Below, one piece after another: positions 43,885 through 52,393 of a stretch of DNA of 55,722 nt. Origin of the DNA: Desulfovibrio sp. (GTDB lineage: Bacteria > Desulfobacterota > Desulfovibrionia > Desulfovibrionales > Desulfovibrionaceae). A program made the translations under genes and the position numbers. Positions within the stretch are counted from its first letter, which is position 1, and each line of letters opens with the position of its first letter. Where the stretch lies: assembly GCA_031288535.1 (NCBI GenBank), contig JAITRF010000130.1:1-55722 (forward strand), given 5' to 3'. The notes under the pieces are model-generated. The model saw only the letters and a program-made list of their open reading frames with translations. It did no database searches and was not told the origin of the DNA.

Positions 43885-45846
43885 TCAACCGGGCTTCTGC
43901 CCGCCGCCTTTCGTGACGGTGTCGATAAAGTGCTGCGCGAACTCCGGGTAGGCGTCGCACATTTTTTCCATAACCGGCGCCCCGCCTTCCTCCTCCGCCC
44001 TCTCCGTGTCGTAGATGAAACATTCCGCGAAAACGGAGTCTGTCAGCTCCAGCAGAATGGATTCATATTTTCTGTTGAAGTGTTTGTTGATGACATCGTA
44101 AGACTCAAGCTGTTTCATGCCGACACGGGCCCGGTGTTTGGGTCTGTCGGTATCCGAAAGGTGATAGACGCCTCCCGAATGGCGGCGGTAGACGCTCATG
44201 GTTTTGTTGATGAAGCCGATCTTGCCCTGTTCCGCATGCAGTAAATGCCAGTACCAGTCGCCGGGACAGAGATCGGTACGGAACCAGCCCGGAAGACCGT
44301 CTTTGAAACGCCAGCGGTACATGACGGCATTGCTCTGCATGAAATTCCATCTGACCAGTTCGATCAGGTAATAAAAGGGACGCACCCCGCGCGGCATGGT
44401 CTGGGGGTCAGGAAAGACGACGGGCTCCCGCCCCGTACCGTCTTGAAAAATCACGCGCACAGGATGAAAACACATCCCGCAATCCTTGTGTTCATCCAGA
44501 AAATCCGCTTGACTCTGCAACTTCAGAGGGTCGGTGAAATAGTCGTCGCCGTCGCACAGGGCGGCGTATTCCGTGCGGCACATGTCGAAGAGGACGCGCA
44601 GGTTCTCCGCTCCGTAGGTGCGGTTTTTCTGGAACACCGGGACGATGTGCGGGTGTTTGGCGGCGTATTTGAGGATGATGTCCCGCGTGCCGTCGTTGGA
44701 GCCGTCGTCTGCGATTATGTGCTGGAGGGGGAAATTTACCCGCTGGGCCAGGACGCTTTCGATGTTCTCGGTGATGTAGCGCGCGTGGTTGTATGCGAGG
44801 GTGAGGACGGAGAGTTTGGGGCCGGCGGCGTGCCTGGCCGGGGCGGGCGAAAATGCGGAGGGGCCGTCGCATACGTCGTGCAGCGCCCGGCGGACGAGGT
44901 GCTGCTCGCGGGTCATGTAGCATACGGACGCGGCGTCGAACTCCGCCATGCGGGCGCGGGCGAAATCGCGGTCGAGGCGTTCGGCCACGCCGTACGCCGC
45001 TTCCGGGGTCAGGCCGGGGAAGGGTTCCCAGTCCGGCTCGGGCGCAGGGTCCGAAAAAAGACGTTCAAGACCGAGTATGGCGGCGGCCTCGGCGTTGGAG
45101 GCGGCAAATTTGGCGAGAAAATCCCGCCGCTCTTCCGGGCTGAAAAAACTGCGGGGGTTTTGTTCCTCAAAATACTGAGAGTGCGCAATCCAAGGCGAAT
45201 CCCAAGCCTTTTGCAAAGTTACCGCTAAAGGAATACATATCTGGATGAAGCGCAGAAAATCCCGCGACAAGCTCAGGGACATGCGCGGACGCGGATAGAG
45301 GCCGCCTGCCCCCGGCGCGGGCAAGCCGGCAAAGCGCCAGAAGGCATCTAACGCGCCGTCAGGGTCTTTCCCGCTTAGGTCAACGTGCAGCCACGTGTTT
45401 TCTCTGCCGAACAGCCGGAAGGCGCCGCGCAGGTTTTCCGCATAGTCCACCATCCGGATGACAGGCAATTTTGCCGCCAACCCCTGCGGCGAACACGGCA
45501 TACCGCAGAGACAACGCCAGGCGAAAAAGGCATCCAGCGCCATGTCCTGCCGGACAAGGGAGAAAAAAGCCAGCAGGCGGCAGCCGGGAAAACGCGCCTG
45601 CCAATCTTCTCTCCTCATCGCCGCCCCGCCGCTGAAAAAATCGCCGTCAACAAAATAAACGCCTGCTTCCGCAGGCAGGGCAACCGGCACCTTGGCCGCG
45701 TCCAAGGGAAAAAAGTCGTTCAGATCAAAAAAAACAGGCTTGCCGCCGAAGCCGGAGACAAGATCCGGATTGTCGGACCAGGCCTTACGGGCAAGAACAT
45801 TGCACCCTGCCGTACCCAAGTGGACGATAACTGTTTTATTTTTCAT
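43885..45846 (-). CDS. Two-domain glycosyltransferase (unknown N-terminal domain + GT2)
   Basis: A 653-residue protein without transmembrane helices. Residues about 340-600 form a GT2 family glycosyltransferase domain: KLSVLTLAYNHARYITENIE, then HIIADDGSNDGTRD and the metal-binding CDGDDYFTDP near 430, with NFMQSNAVMYR and CPGDWYWHLL in the acceptor part. The first ~330 residues are not confidently recognised; the start (VIVHLGTAGCN) loosely recalls the phosphosulfate-binding loop of sulfotransferases. It probably transfers a sugar in surface glycan or protein glycosylation. It faces away from the epimerase operon across an M repeat. Start uncertain: ATG 45846 is used, but a TTG at 45897 is in frame. 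Confidence 0.82.
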   Translation of the reverse strand: MKNKTVIVHLGTAGCNVLARKAWSDNPDLVSGFGGKPVFFDLNDFFPLDAAKVPVALPAEAGVYFVDGDFFSGGAAMRREDWQARFPGCRLLAFFSLVRQDMALDAFFAWRCLCGMPCSPQGLAAKLPVIRMVDYAENLRGAFRLFGRENTWLHVDLSGKDPDGALDAFWRFAGLPAPGAGGLYPRPRMSLSLSRDFLRFIQICIPLAVTLQKAWDSPWIAHSQYFEEQNPRSFFSPEERRDFLAKFAASNAEAAAILGLERLFSDPAPEPDWEPFPGLTPEAAYGVAERLDRDFARARMAEFDAASVCYMTREQHLVRRALHDVCDGPSAFSPAPARHAAGPKLSVLTLAYNHARYITENIESVLAQRVNFPLQHIIADDGSNDGTRDIILKYAAKHPHIVPVFQKNRTYGAENLRVLFDMCRTEYAALCDGDDYFTDPLKLQSQADFLDEHKDCGMCFHPVRVIFQDGTGREPVVFPDPQTMPRGVRPFYYLIELVRWNFMQSNAVMYRWRFKDGLPGWFRTDLCPGDWYWHLLHAEQGKIGFINKTMSVYRRHSGGVYHLSDTDRPKHRARVGMKQLESYDVINKHFNRKYESILLELTDSVFAECFIYDTERAEEEGGAPVMEKMCDAYPEFAQHFIDTVTKGGGQKPG

Positions 45847-45983
45847 CTTGTCGGCGGATGCGTATTCCCTTATATTGCAGAACGTCTGTAAGGGCAAAGC
45901 CGGTAATTTGGCTGCCCTGCCCGGAGTTGATAGATATCCGGGGCGCCGGATTTTGGCAAGGCTCTTCCCGAAGATCGGCAGGG

Positions 45984-46140
45984 CTGACGCATTTAAAATT
46001 TTATATTGTTAATTCAGGGTATTACGATATATACCTTTGAGATTCGCGGCGGCGACAAAGCCGCCTTGCTCTTTACGAAGCCCGCGGCTTCGGACCATGC
46101 TTGCGCATCGCCGCAGGACTGACGCAATAAGACGCGTCAG
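45984..46140 (+). repeat. M repeat, copy 4 (157 bp, complete)
   Basis: Ends are CTGACGCATTT (45984-45994) and AGACGCGTCAG (46130-46140), an 11 bp inverted repeat with one mismatch. Core and three hairpins are as in copy 3, with small changes (GGCGGCGACAAAGCCGCC, GAAGCCCGCGGCTTC). It sits in the 432 bp gene-free gap between the divergent glycosyltransferase and epimerase operon, so it separates their promoters. The rest of that gap holds no recognised site. Confidence 0.8.
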
Positions 46141-46278
46141 ATCTGCGGAGGTCTGGCGCATGGCCTGAAAAGCTTGCGGCTATTTCAATGACGGTACACT
46201 CATGTTGCGCTGTCATGCGGGATGTGTCACCCGTCTGGCGCACGCCCGGCATTATGGCGTCATCACCAGGAAAGAACT

Positions 46279-47352
46279 ATGTCCGTTGCTTTTGTTACCG
46301 GATCAGGAGGCCTGATCGGTTCCGCCACGGTCCGTTTTTTGTGCGCCCGGGGTCTGGATGTGGTTGGCGTTGATAACGACGCCCGCAGCTACTTTTTTGG
46401 AAAAGATGCGGGAACCGGCTGGAATATAAAAAAAATCAATGAGGCATACGCCAACTACAGTCACCACGATATGGACATCCGCGACCAGCAGGCAATCGAC
46501 AAACTTTTCTCACGTTATGGAACTTCAATAGCGCTGGTAATTCACACGGCGGCACAGCCCTCCCACGATTGGGCCGCCCGGGAGCCGCGCACGGACTTCA
46601 GCATCAACGCGGACGGAACTCTCAACCTGCTGGAAGCGGTCAGAGCCAATTGTCCCGAGTGCGTATTCATCTTTACCAGCACAAACAAGGTATATGGCGA
46701 CACGGTCAACCAAATCCCCTGTAAAGAACTTGATACCAGATTCGAACTCGTGGACGACCATCCTTTCGCCGCCCACGGGGTGGATGAGAGCATGGGCATT
46801 GACCGGTGCACACACAGCCTGTTCGGCGTCAGCAAAGCGGCCGCGGACCTGCTGGTCCAAGAATACGGAAGGTACTTCGGCATAAAAACAGGTATTTTTC
46901 GCGGCGGCTGCCTGACAGGTTCCGATCACAGCGCGGCCCGTCTTCATGGTTTTCTGGGGTATCTCATGAAGTGCGCGCTTACGGACACGCCATATACGGT
47001 CTTTGGGTACAAAGGCAAGCAGGTCAGGGACAATATACACGCAAACGACGTCGTCAGCGCTTTCTGGCATTTTTTCTCCGCTCCCCGTTACGGAGAAGTC
47101 TACAATATCGGGGGCGGGCGGCACTCGAACATCTCCATGCTGGAGGCCATTGCGGAATGTGAACGGTTGACCGGCAAAAAAATGCGCATCGTCTATGAAG
47201 ACACCGCCAGAACAGGCGATCACAGGTGGTGGATTTCCGACATGAGAAAGTTCCAGTCCCACTTCCCCGAATGGCGTTACTCTTATTCCATGAAAAATAT
47301 CCTGGAAGAACTGCGCGAAGGAATGGCAAAACGTTCTACGGCCGGCTTCTGA
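46279..47352 (+). CDS. NAD-dependent sugar epimerase (CDP-paratose 2-epimerase-like)
   Basis: A 357-residue extended short-chain dehydrogenase. The NAD motif is [10 protein letters not shown] at residues 7-16, followed by [12 protein letters not shown]. The family segments [26 protein letters not shown] and [14 protein letters not shown] are characteristic of the CDP-paratose/tyvelose 2-epimerase-like group that works on nucleotide-activated sugars. The catalytic Y-x3-K position reads FGVSK, with phenylalanine instead of tyrosine; this is remembered as usual in this subgroup but deserves checking. ATG 46279 has AGGAAAG upstream. First gene of a plus-strand glycan operon; the next gene starts 20 bp after the stop. 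Confidence 0.88.
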   Translation: MSVAFVTGSGGLIGSATVRFLCARGLDVVGVDNDARSYFFGKDAGTGWNIKKINEAYANYSHHDMDIRDQQAIDKLFSRYGTSIALVIHTAAQPSHDWAAREPRTDFSINADGTLNLLEAVRANCPECVFIFTSTNKVYGDTVNQIPCKELDTRFELVDDHPFAAHGVDESMGIDRCTHSLFGVSKAAADLLVQEYGRYFGIKTGIFRGGCLTGSDHSAARLHGFLGYLMKCALTDTPYTVFGYKGKQVRDNIHANDVVSAFWHFFSAPRYGEVYNIGGGRHSNISMLEAIAECERLTGKKMRIVYEDTARTGDHRWWISDMRKFQSHFPEWRYSYSMKNILEELREGMAKRSTAGF

Positions 47353-47372
47353 CGCCGGATAAAGGTGTTTCT

Positions 47373-48617
47373 GTGTTTGCACAAAAATTGCTGGTCCTGG
47401 AACCGGGTTTCGGACGCCTTCGCGGACACCATTACTCGACGGCGCTCATGCTTGACGCCGCCTGCAAGGAACGCACGGTTGCGCTCACCATTCTGGGAGC
47501 CCACCATCTCAACGGCAGCCTCACGCCGGATTTGTTCAACTGCACGGTTCAAGGCGCGTTAAGAGACGTTCTCTATCACCCCAATCGTTTCGACCGTGGC
47601 GAAGCTCTTATGGAGAGCTATTTTGTTTATGGAAATGACCTGACTTACGATTTAAAACACAACGCGACGCCGCTCCTCCCTTGGGACGGAACGGTATTAT
47701 GCCATTCCGGCAACGCCCTTGTGATGTACGCCGTTGCGAGATGGCTGAAATCGCTGGATAAAGAAAAGATCCCGCCGGTTCTCATCAATCTTCAGAATCA
47801 TATTTCCGAAGATGAAGTGGACGAAACGATTTATTGCGCCTCGTTAAAATTGCTGGACGAATTTCCCACGGTCCGGATTTTCGGCAGTAATGTGAATATC
47901 TGCCGCCTGCTCAAAAAATATGCGGGCCGCGACATCCCCATGCTGCCTTTGCCGTTTGAGTACCCGGCTTTCAGCGGTAACAGCGAAACAAAAGAAGGCC
48001 CTGTCTTCGGTTTTGCCGGGGAAGCGCGGCCGGAGAAAAACCTTTGGGTATTCGCGCCGGCCATGAAGCTGTATCTCGAGCAAGGCGGAAAAGGACGGTT
48101 TAACATCCAGGCCCATTTTTTCCTGAACGACTATCCGGACACCAGAAAAGCGCACGAGCAACTCATCGCCCTCGGCGAACAATATCCGGATCGGGTTTTG
48201 CTGAGATTCGCGCCTCTTTACGGCATTGATTATTACAGGCACATCGCCGCCTGCGACGCCATCGTTCTGCCCTATCCACCCGAACTGTACAAAGGGCGCA
48301 TTTCGCAGGTCGCCATGGACGCGGTGGCCATGGGCACATCAACGGTCGTTCCCAAAAATTCCTCTCTTGAAGACGACGTGCGGCGTCTCAATAACGGGAG
48401 CGCCTACATTGAAGAAATATCACCCTCTTCTCTGGCGGAGACATTCTTCGCCTTCGAGAACGGCTGGCGTGAGAGAAAACAGCTCGCCGCGTCGGCCAGC
48501 CGTGCTTTTCGGGAGTTTAACAACAAGGAAGTATACCTGAACATTGTTCTTGATCGCGAAGGCAGTTACGCATTGCCCGCTCTCGCCTGGCCGGACGCGA
48601 CACCACCCACCCATTGA
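47373..48617 (+). CDS. Glycosyltransferase, GT-B fold (GT4-like)
   Basis: A 414-residue protein. The C-terminal half looks like glycosyltransferase group 1: GFAGEARPEKNLWVFAPAMK (donor-binding start), FNIQAHFFLNDYP, and YPPELYKGRISQVAMDAVAMGTSTVV with the acidic-x7-acidic-like donor motif region, then SLEDDVRRL. The N-terminal half contains LEPGFGRLRGHHYSTALML, a common opening in such acceptor domains. The start is GTG 47373 with AAAGG upstream; the frame remains open further up but overlaps the epimerase gene. Likely cytoplasmic, adding a sugar to the glycan made by this locus. Confidence 0.8.
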   Translation: MFAQKLLVLEPGFGRLRGHHYSTALMLDAACKERTVALTILGAHHLNGSLTPDLFNCTVQGALRDVLYHPNRFDRGEALMESYFVYGNDLTYDLKHNATPLLPWDGTVLCHSGNALVMYAVARWLKSLDKEKIPPVLINLQNHISEDEVDETIYCASLKLLDEFPTVRIFGSNVNICRLLKKYAGRDIPMLPLPFEYPAFSGNSETKEGPVFGFAGEARPEKNLWVFAPAMKLYLEQGGKGRFNIQAHFFLNDYPDTRKAHEQLIALGEQYPDRVLLRFAPLYGIDYYRHIAACDAIVLPYPPELYKGRISQVAMDAVAMGTSTVVPKNSSLEDDVRRLNNGSAYIEEISPSSLAETFFAFENGWRERKQLAASASRAFREFNNKEVYLNIVLDREGSYALPALAWPDATPPTH

Positions 48618-48627
48618 GAGAACGGAC

Positions 48628-49701
48628 ATGCTCGACATTCTGGTCACAGGAGGATGCGGATTCGTGGGGTCCAACGCGGCGCTCGGACTGGCCCGCAGAA
48701 AAGGCTTCCGCGTTACCGTTCTCGACAACCTGAAAAGAAGGGGCAGTGAACTCAACCTCCCCTATCTGGCCAGGGCCGGCGTCCGTTTTGTTCACGGCGA
48801 CATCCGCAGCAGAGCCGATCTGGAATCCGTTGACAGGTGCGACCTGATCCTTGAATGTTCAGCCGAGCCTTCCGTCCATGCGGGCTACGGCCACAGCCCG
48901 GAGTATCTCGTCCAGACAAACCTGCTGGGGACGATCAACTGCCTGGAATACGCGCGCGGCAAAAAAAACGCTCTGATCTTTCTGTCGACGAGTCGGGTGT
49001 ACCCCGTCAAGTCTTTGAATACGCTTGCCCTTGCTCAAAAAGACACGCGGCTCGATTTTTGCGGCGAAGGCATTCCCGGCTGTTCCGAAAAAGGGATCAG
49101 CGAGGATTTTCCGCTGAAAGGCAGCAGATCTCTTTACGGCACAACCAAATTGGCCTCGGAAATGCTCATTGAAGAGTACGGCGCCATGTACGGCCTGCCG
49201 TATCTGATCAACCGCTGCGGCGTCATCGCCGGCCCCCGCCAGATGGGAAAGGTCGACCAGGGTTTTGTTTCCCTGTGGCTGGCGCGGCATTACTGGGAAA
49301 AGCCTCTGTCATACATCGGTTACGGAGGCCGGGGGTTGCAGGTCAGGGATATTTTGCACGTCCGGGACCTGGTGGATTTGCTGTGCCTGCAGATAGACGA
49401 TTTCTCGCGGCTCCGGGGAAATACCTGGAATGTCGGGGGCGGACGCGCAAACAGCGTTTCCCTCCTGGAATTAACCGAAATGTGCCGCGAATTGACCGGA
49501 AAACGCGTCGAACCGGCTTCAACGCCCGAGACGTCTCCGGCCGACATTCCCTGGTACATCACCGACAACACCAAAATATGCGCGGATTCCGGCTGGCGTC
49601 CCGAACGGCCGGTCCGCGTTTTGCTGGAAGACACGTATGAGTGGCTGCAAGCCCACGCCAGGGAATTACAACCTTTTTTTACGGAGGCAGGTGCCGATTG
49701 A
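48628..49701 (+). CDS. NAD-dependent sugar epimerase/dehydratase (second SDR)
   Basis: A 357-residue extended SDR. The NAD motif is LVTGGCGFVGSNAALGLA (residues 4-21), followed by LDNLKRRGSELNL, which matches CDP-paratose 2-epimerase (RfbE)-type enzymes. Catalytic residues are present: FLSTSRVYP (Ser) and SLYGTTKLASE (Y-x3-K). The C-terminal part has GYGGRGLQVRDILHVRDL and NVGGGRANSVSLLEL. ATG 48628 is 10 bp after the GT gene. Its TGA overlaps the next ATG (TGATG). With the epimerase at 46279 it suggests two stereochemical steps, or two different sugars, in this pathway. Confidence 0.88.
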   Translation: MLDILVTGGCGFVGSNAALGLARRKGFRVTVLDNLKRRGSELNLPYLARAGVRFVHGDIRSRADLESVDRCDLILECSAEPSVHAGYGHSPEYLVQTNLLGTINCLEYARGKKNALIFLSTSRVYPVKSLNTLALAQKDTRLDFCGEGIPGCSEKGISEDFPLKGSRSLYGTTKLASEMLIEEYGAMYGLPYLINRCGVIAGPRQMGKVDQGFVSLWLARHYWEKPLSYIGYGGRGLQVRDILHVRDLVDLLCLQIDDFSRLRGNTWNVGGGRANSVSLLELTEMCRELTGKRVEPASTPETSPADIPWYITDNTKICADSGWRPERPVRVLLEDTYEWLQAHARELQPFFTEAGAD

Positions 49702-51008
49702 TGTCCGCTCCCCATATCATACTGACGAACCCTCCATACGTGCTCCAGCGGGAAACGGGTATTTTCAAATTCATCGACGGGATGAGCGAATACATGGTCC
49801 GCAAGGACCGGACGTATAAAAGCAGCGGTTCGGGCATGGCCCAAAAACTCTATCCCTATGATTTCGGGCTGGGGCGGGGGGTGCGGGCCGGTTCGCGCTG
49901 GCCGCATATTTTCGGCCCGATCCATAGCCGCTATGCCCCCTTTCCCTTTTTGCCGGCCTATGCGTCCAGTCTTTTGCAACAGCACGGATTCAGGGCGGAG
50001 GTCATGGACTGCGTGTCCGGCCGCCAATTCGGCTATGGCCGGTTTGTTTCCGATCTTGAAGAAAAAAATCCGGACATCGTTGTTATCGAAACTTCTGAAG
50101 CCACGGAATGCATCGATATCTGGCTGAGCCGCAAAATCGCGAAATTCGCCCGAGTGGCCTTGGCCGGGCCGCACGTTTCGGACGCCACCGTTGATCGTCT
50201 GCAAGGTGACAACCCGCACGTCACGTTTTTCCTGAAGGGCGAATATATCCTTTCCGCCCTGGAAATGGCCCGGACTCTCCGGCCGGGGGCGTATGAATCC
50301 ACTGTAGTGAAAGACCTCGACGCCATTCCCTTTCCGGACAGAAGCTTTCCCGGAGCGCTTGATGCCGTGGATGGCTGGATCCCCTTTGTCGAGAACCCGC
50401 AATTGCAGATCTGGGGCAGCAAGGGATGTCCCTTCAAGTGCACGTTCTGTCTTTGGCCGCAAACGGTTTACAAAAATACCGTCTCCCTGCGCAAGCCGGT
50501 GAAGATCATGGAAGAAATCAGGGAAGCCGTGGAACGGTACGGCTTCAAACATATCTACTTTGACGACGACACGTTTAACCTGGGTAATGAAAGGATCTCC
50601 GAACTGTGCGGGTATCTGAAGGCTTTCGGGCTGCCTTGGGGGATCATGGCCAGAATCGACGCTTCTCCTCTGGAACTGTTTGAAAAAATGATCGCCTGCG
50701 GCTGCACCGGCATGAAGTTCGGCGTGGAAAGTTTTGACGCGGGCGTGCGCGCAACCATATGCAAGAGCCTTGAGCATGACGTCCTGTATCATAATCTCGC
50801 GCATCTTACCCGGAAATATCCCAACGTGCGTTTCCATCTTACGATGATGCGGGGACTTCCCGGACAAAGCGAGGCCGTCCATAAAAAGGACATGCAAATT
50901 TTGGAGGAACTGGGCTTCATGAACAAGGCGAACCCCTACCGCAGCTATCAGTTGTCGGCCTGCAGGGCGTTTCCGGGAACCAGTCTGCACCGGGAGCTCG
51001 GCCAATGA
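49701..51008 (+). CDS. Radical SAM protein with B12-binding-like N-terminal domain (paralog 1)
   Basis: A 435-residue class B-like radical SAM protein. The N-terminal ~190 residues look like a cobalamin-binding Rossmann domain (HIILTNPPYV, PFPFLPAYASSLLQQHGF, NPDIVVIETSEAT, ALAGPHVSD), without a DxHxxG motif, as is usual for this class. The radical SAM core begins near residue 230, with the cluster motif GCPFKCTFCLW (C-x3-C-x2-C), then YFDDDTFNLGNERIS and GMKFGVESFDAGV. It is placed between sugar epimerase and glycosyltransferase genes, one-base overlapped with the former and 4 bp overlapped with its own paralog. Possible roles are C-methylation or radical epimerisation of a sugar. Substrate unknown. 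Confidence 0.85.
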   Translation: MSAPHIILTNPPYVLQRETGIFKFIDGMSEYMVRKDRTYKSSGSGMAQKLYPYDFGLGRGVRAGSRWPHIFGPIHSRYAPFPFLPAYASSLLQQHGFRAEVMDCVSGRQFGYGRFVSDLEEKNPDIVVIETSEATECIDIWLSRKIAKFARVALAGPHVSDATVDRLQGDNPHVTFFLKGEYILSALEMARTLRPGAYESTVVKDLDAIPFPDRSFPGALDAVDGWIPFVENPQLQIWGSKGCPFKCTFCLWPQTVYKNTVSLRKPVKIMEEIREAVERYGFKHIYFDDDTFNLGNERISELCGYLKAFGLPWGIMARIDASPLELFEKMIACGCTGMKFGVESFDAGVRATICKSLEHDVLYHNLAHLTRKYPNVRFHLTMMRGLPGQSEAVHKKDMQILEELGFMNKANPYRSYQLSACRAFPGTSLHRELGQ

Positions 51009-52339
51009 AAAAACCTCCGAAGATCGTCCTTGCCAATCCTCCTTTTGTGCGCCATGGGGAGACGGGAAATTTTGCCGATATAGACGAACTTACGGCTTAC
51101 ATGGAGGCCAAAACGGAAGCCGCGCGCGTCCACGGACTGAAAACGGCCCGCGAGATGTATCCCGAAAATTTTGACCTCGTCGCGGGAGTGCGCGCCGGTT
51201 CGCGCTGGCCGCATCTTACGGGGAAACTGGCTCCCGATACCTACACCCCTTTTCCTTTTTTGCTGGCGTATGCTTCCGGCAATCTCAAGGCGCACGGATT
51301 CGAGGCCCGGGTTATCGACTCCATAGCGTCCCGCCGCCATCAGTACGGCCGGTTTCTGGCCGAAGTGAGGGAGCATAAGCCGGACATCGTGGTTATAGAA
51401 ACCTCGCAAGCCACGGAAGACATCGATCTGTGGCTTTGCCGGCAAATCGCCGGATTCGCGGAAACCGCTCTGGCCGGTCCGCATATCGCCGAGGCGACTG
51501 TGAACCGGCTTCAGGCGGAAAATCCGCATATCCGCTACTTCTTACAGGGCGAGTACATCCAAAGCGCGGTACGGCTGGCGCAAACCCGCAAACCGGGCGT
51601 GTACGAGCCGGAAGTCGTGCTGGATATGGACGCTTTGCCTTTTCCCGACCGGGATTTTCCGGGGGCCGACATGGTCCGCGATGCCTGGATCCCCGGTATG
51701 GACTGGCCGCAACTCCAGATTTGGGGAAGCAAGGGATGCCCGTTCAAGTGCACGTTCTGCCTATGGCCGCAGACGGTTTTTCAGGGCCGCACGGCGCCGC
51801 GTTCGCCGGAAAACATTGTGGCGGAAATCAGGGAATGCGTCGCCAGACATGGATACAGGCATATTTATTTTGACGACGACACGTTCAATCTCGGCAACGA
51901 GCGCATTTCCCGGCTCTGTGATCTGCTGAAAGAACTGGGCATCCCTTGGGGCGGCATGATGCGCATAGACACCTCGCCCCTGCCCCTGCTGGAAAAAATG
52001 ATTGCCTGCGGTTGCGCGGGCATGAAGTTCGGCCTGGAGAGTTTTGACGCCAAGGTTCTGGCCGGCATCAACAAAAAACTGGACCCCGGCAAACTTTTCC
52101 ATACGGTATCGTATCTGGCCCGCAAATATCCCAAGCTGAAGCTGCACCTCACAACCATGCGCGGCTTGCCGGGCCAGTCCGATACCGTACATGCGATGGA
52201 TCTGGGCATCCTTCAGGCTCTGGGTTTTTCCAATATCGGCAGAGGCGATGCCTTCAGGACGTATCAAGTGTCCACCTGCATCCCCTATCCCGGAACAGCG
52301 CTACATGCTGAGCTGAAGGCGGCGGGAACCGCCGCGTAA
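51005..52339 (+). CDS. Radical SAM protein with B12-binding-like N-terminal domain (paralog 2)
   Basis: A 444-residue protein closely similar to its upstream neighbour along its whole length. Shared blocks include GVRAGSRWPH, KPDIVVIETSQATE, QLQIWGSKGCPFKC-TFCLWPQTV, HIYFDDDTFNLGNERIS, MIACGCAGMKFGLESFDA and MRGLPGQS. The C-x3-C-x2-C motif and the B12-like N-terminal domain are both intact, so neither copy looks decayed. The ATGA overlap with paralog 1 indicates coupled translation and perhaps a heterodimer or two successive steps. 54 bp separate it from the giant glycosyltransferase gene. Confidence 0.85.
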   Translation: MKKPPKIVLANPPFVRHGETGNFADIDELTAYMEAKTEAARVHGLKTAREMYPENFDLVAGVRAGSRWPHLTGKLAPDTYTPFPFLLAYASGNLKAHGFEARVIDSIASRRHQYGRFLAEVREHKPDIVVIETSQATEDIDLWLCRQIAGFAETALAGPHIAEATVNRLQAENPHIRYFLQGEYIQSAVRLAQTRKPGVYEPEVVLDMDALPFPDRDFPGADMVRDAWIPGMDWPQLQIWGSKGCPFKCTFCLWPQTVFQGRTAPRSPENIVAEIRECVARHGYRHIYFDDDTFNLGNERISRLCDLLKELGIPWGGMMRIDTSPLPLLEKMIACGCAGMKFGLESFDAKVLAGINKKLDPGKLFHTVSYLARKYPKLKLHLTTMRGLPGQSDTVHAMDLGILQALGFSNIGRGDAFRTYQVSTCIPYPGTALHAELKAAGTAA

Positions 52340-52393
52340 CGCGCCGCCGGACGCGCGGCCTGCATCCCCCGATGATTCGGAAAAGGAACACGA

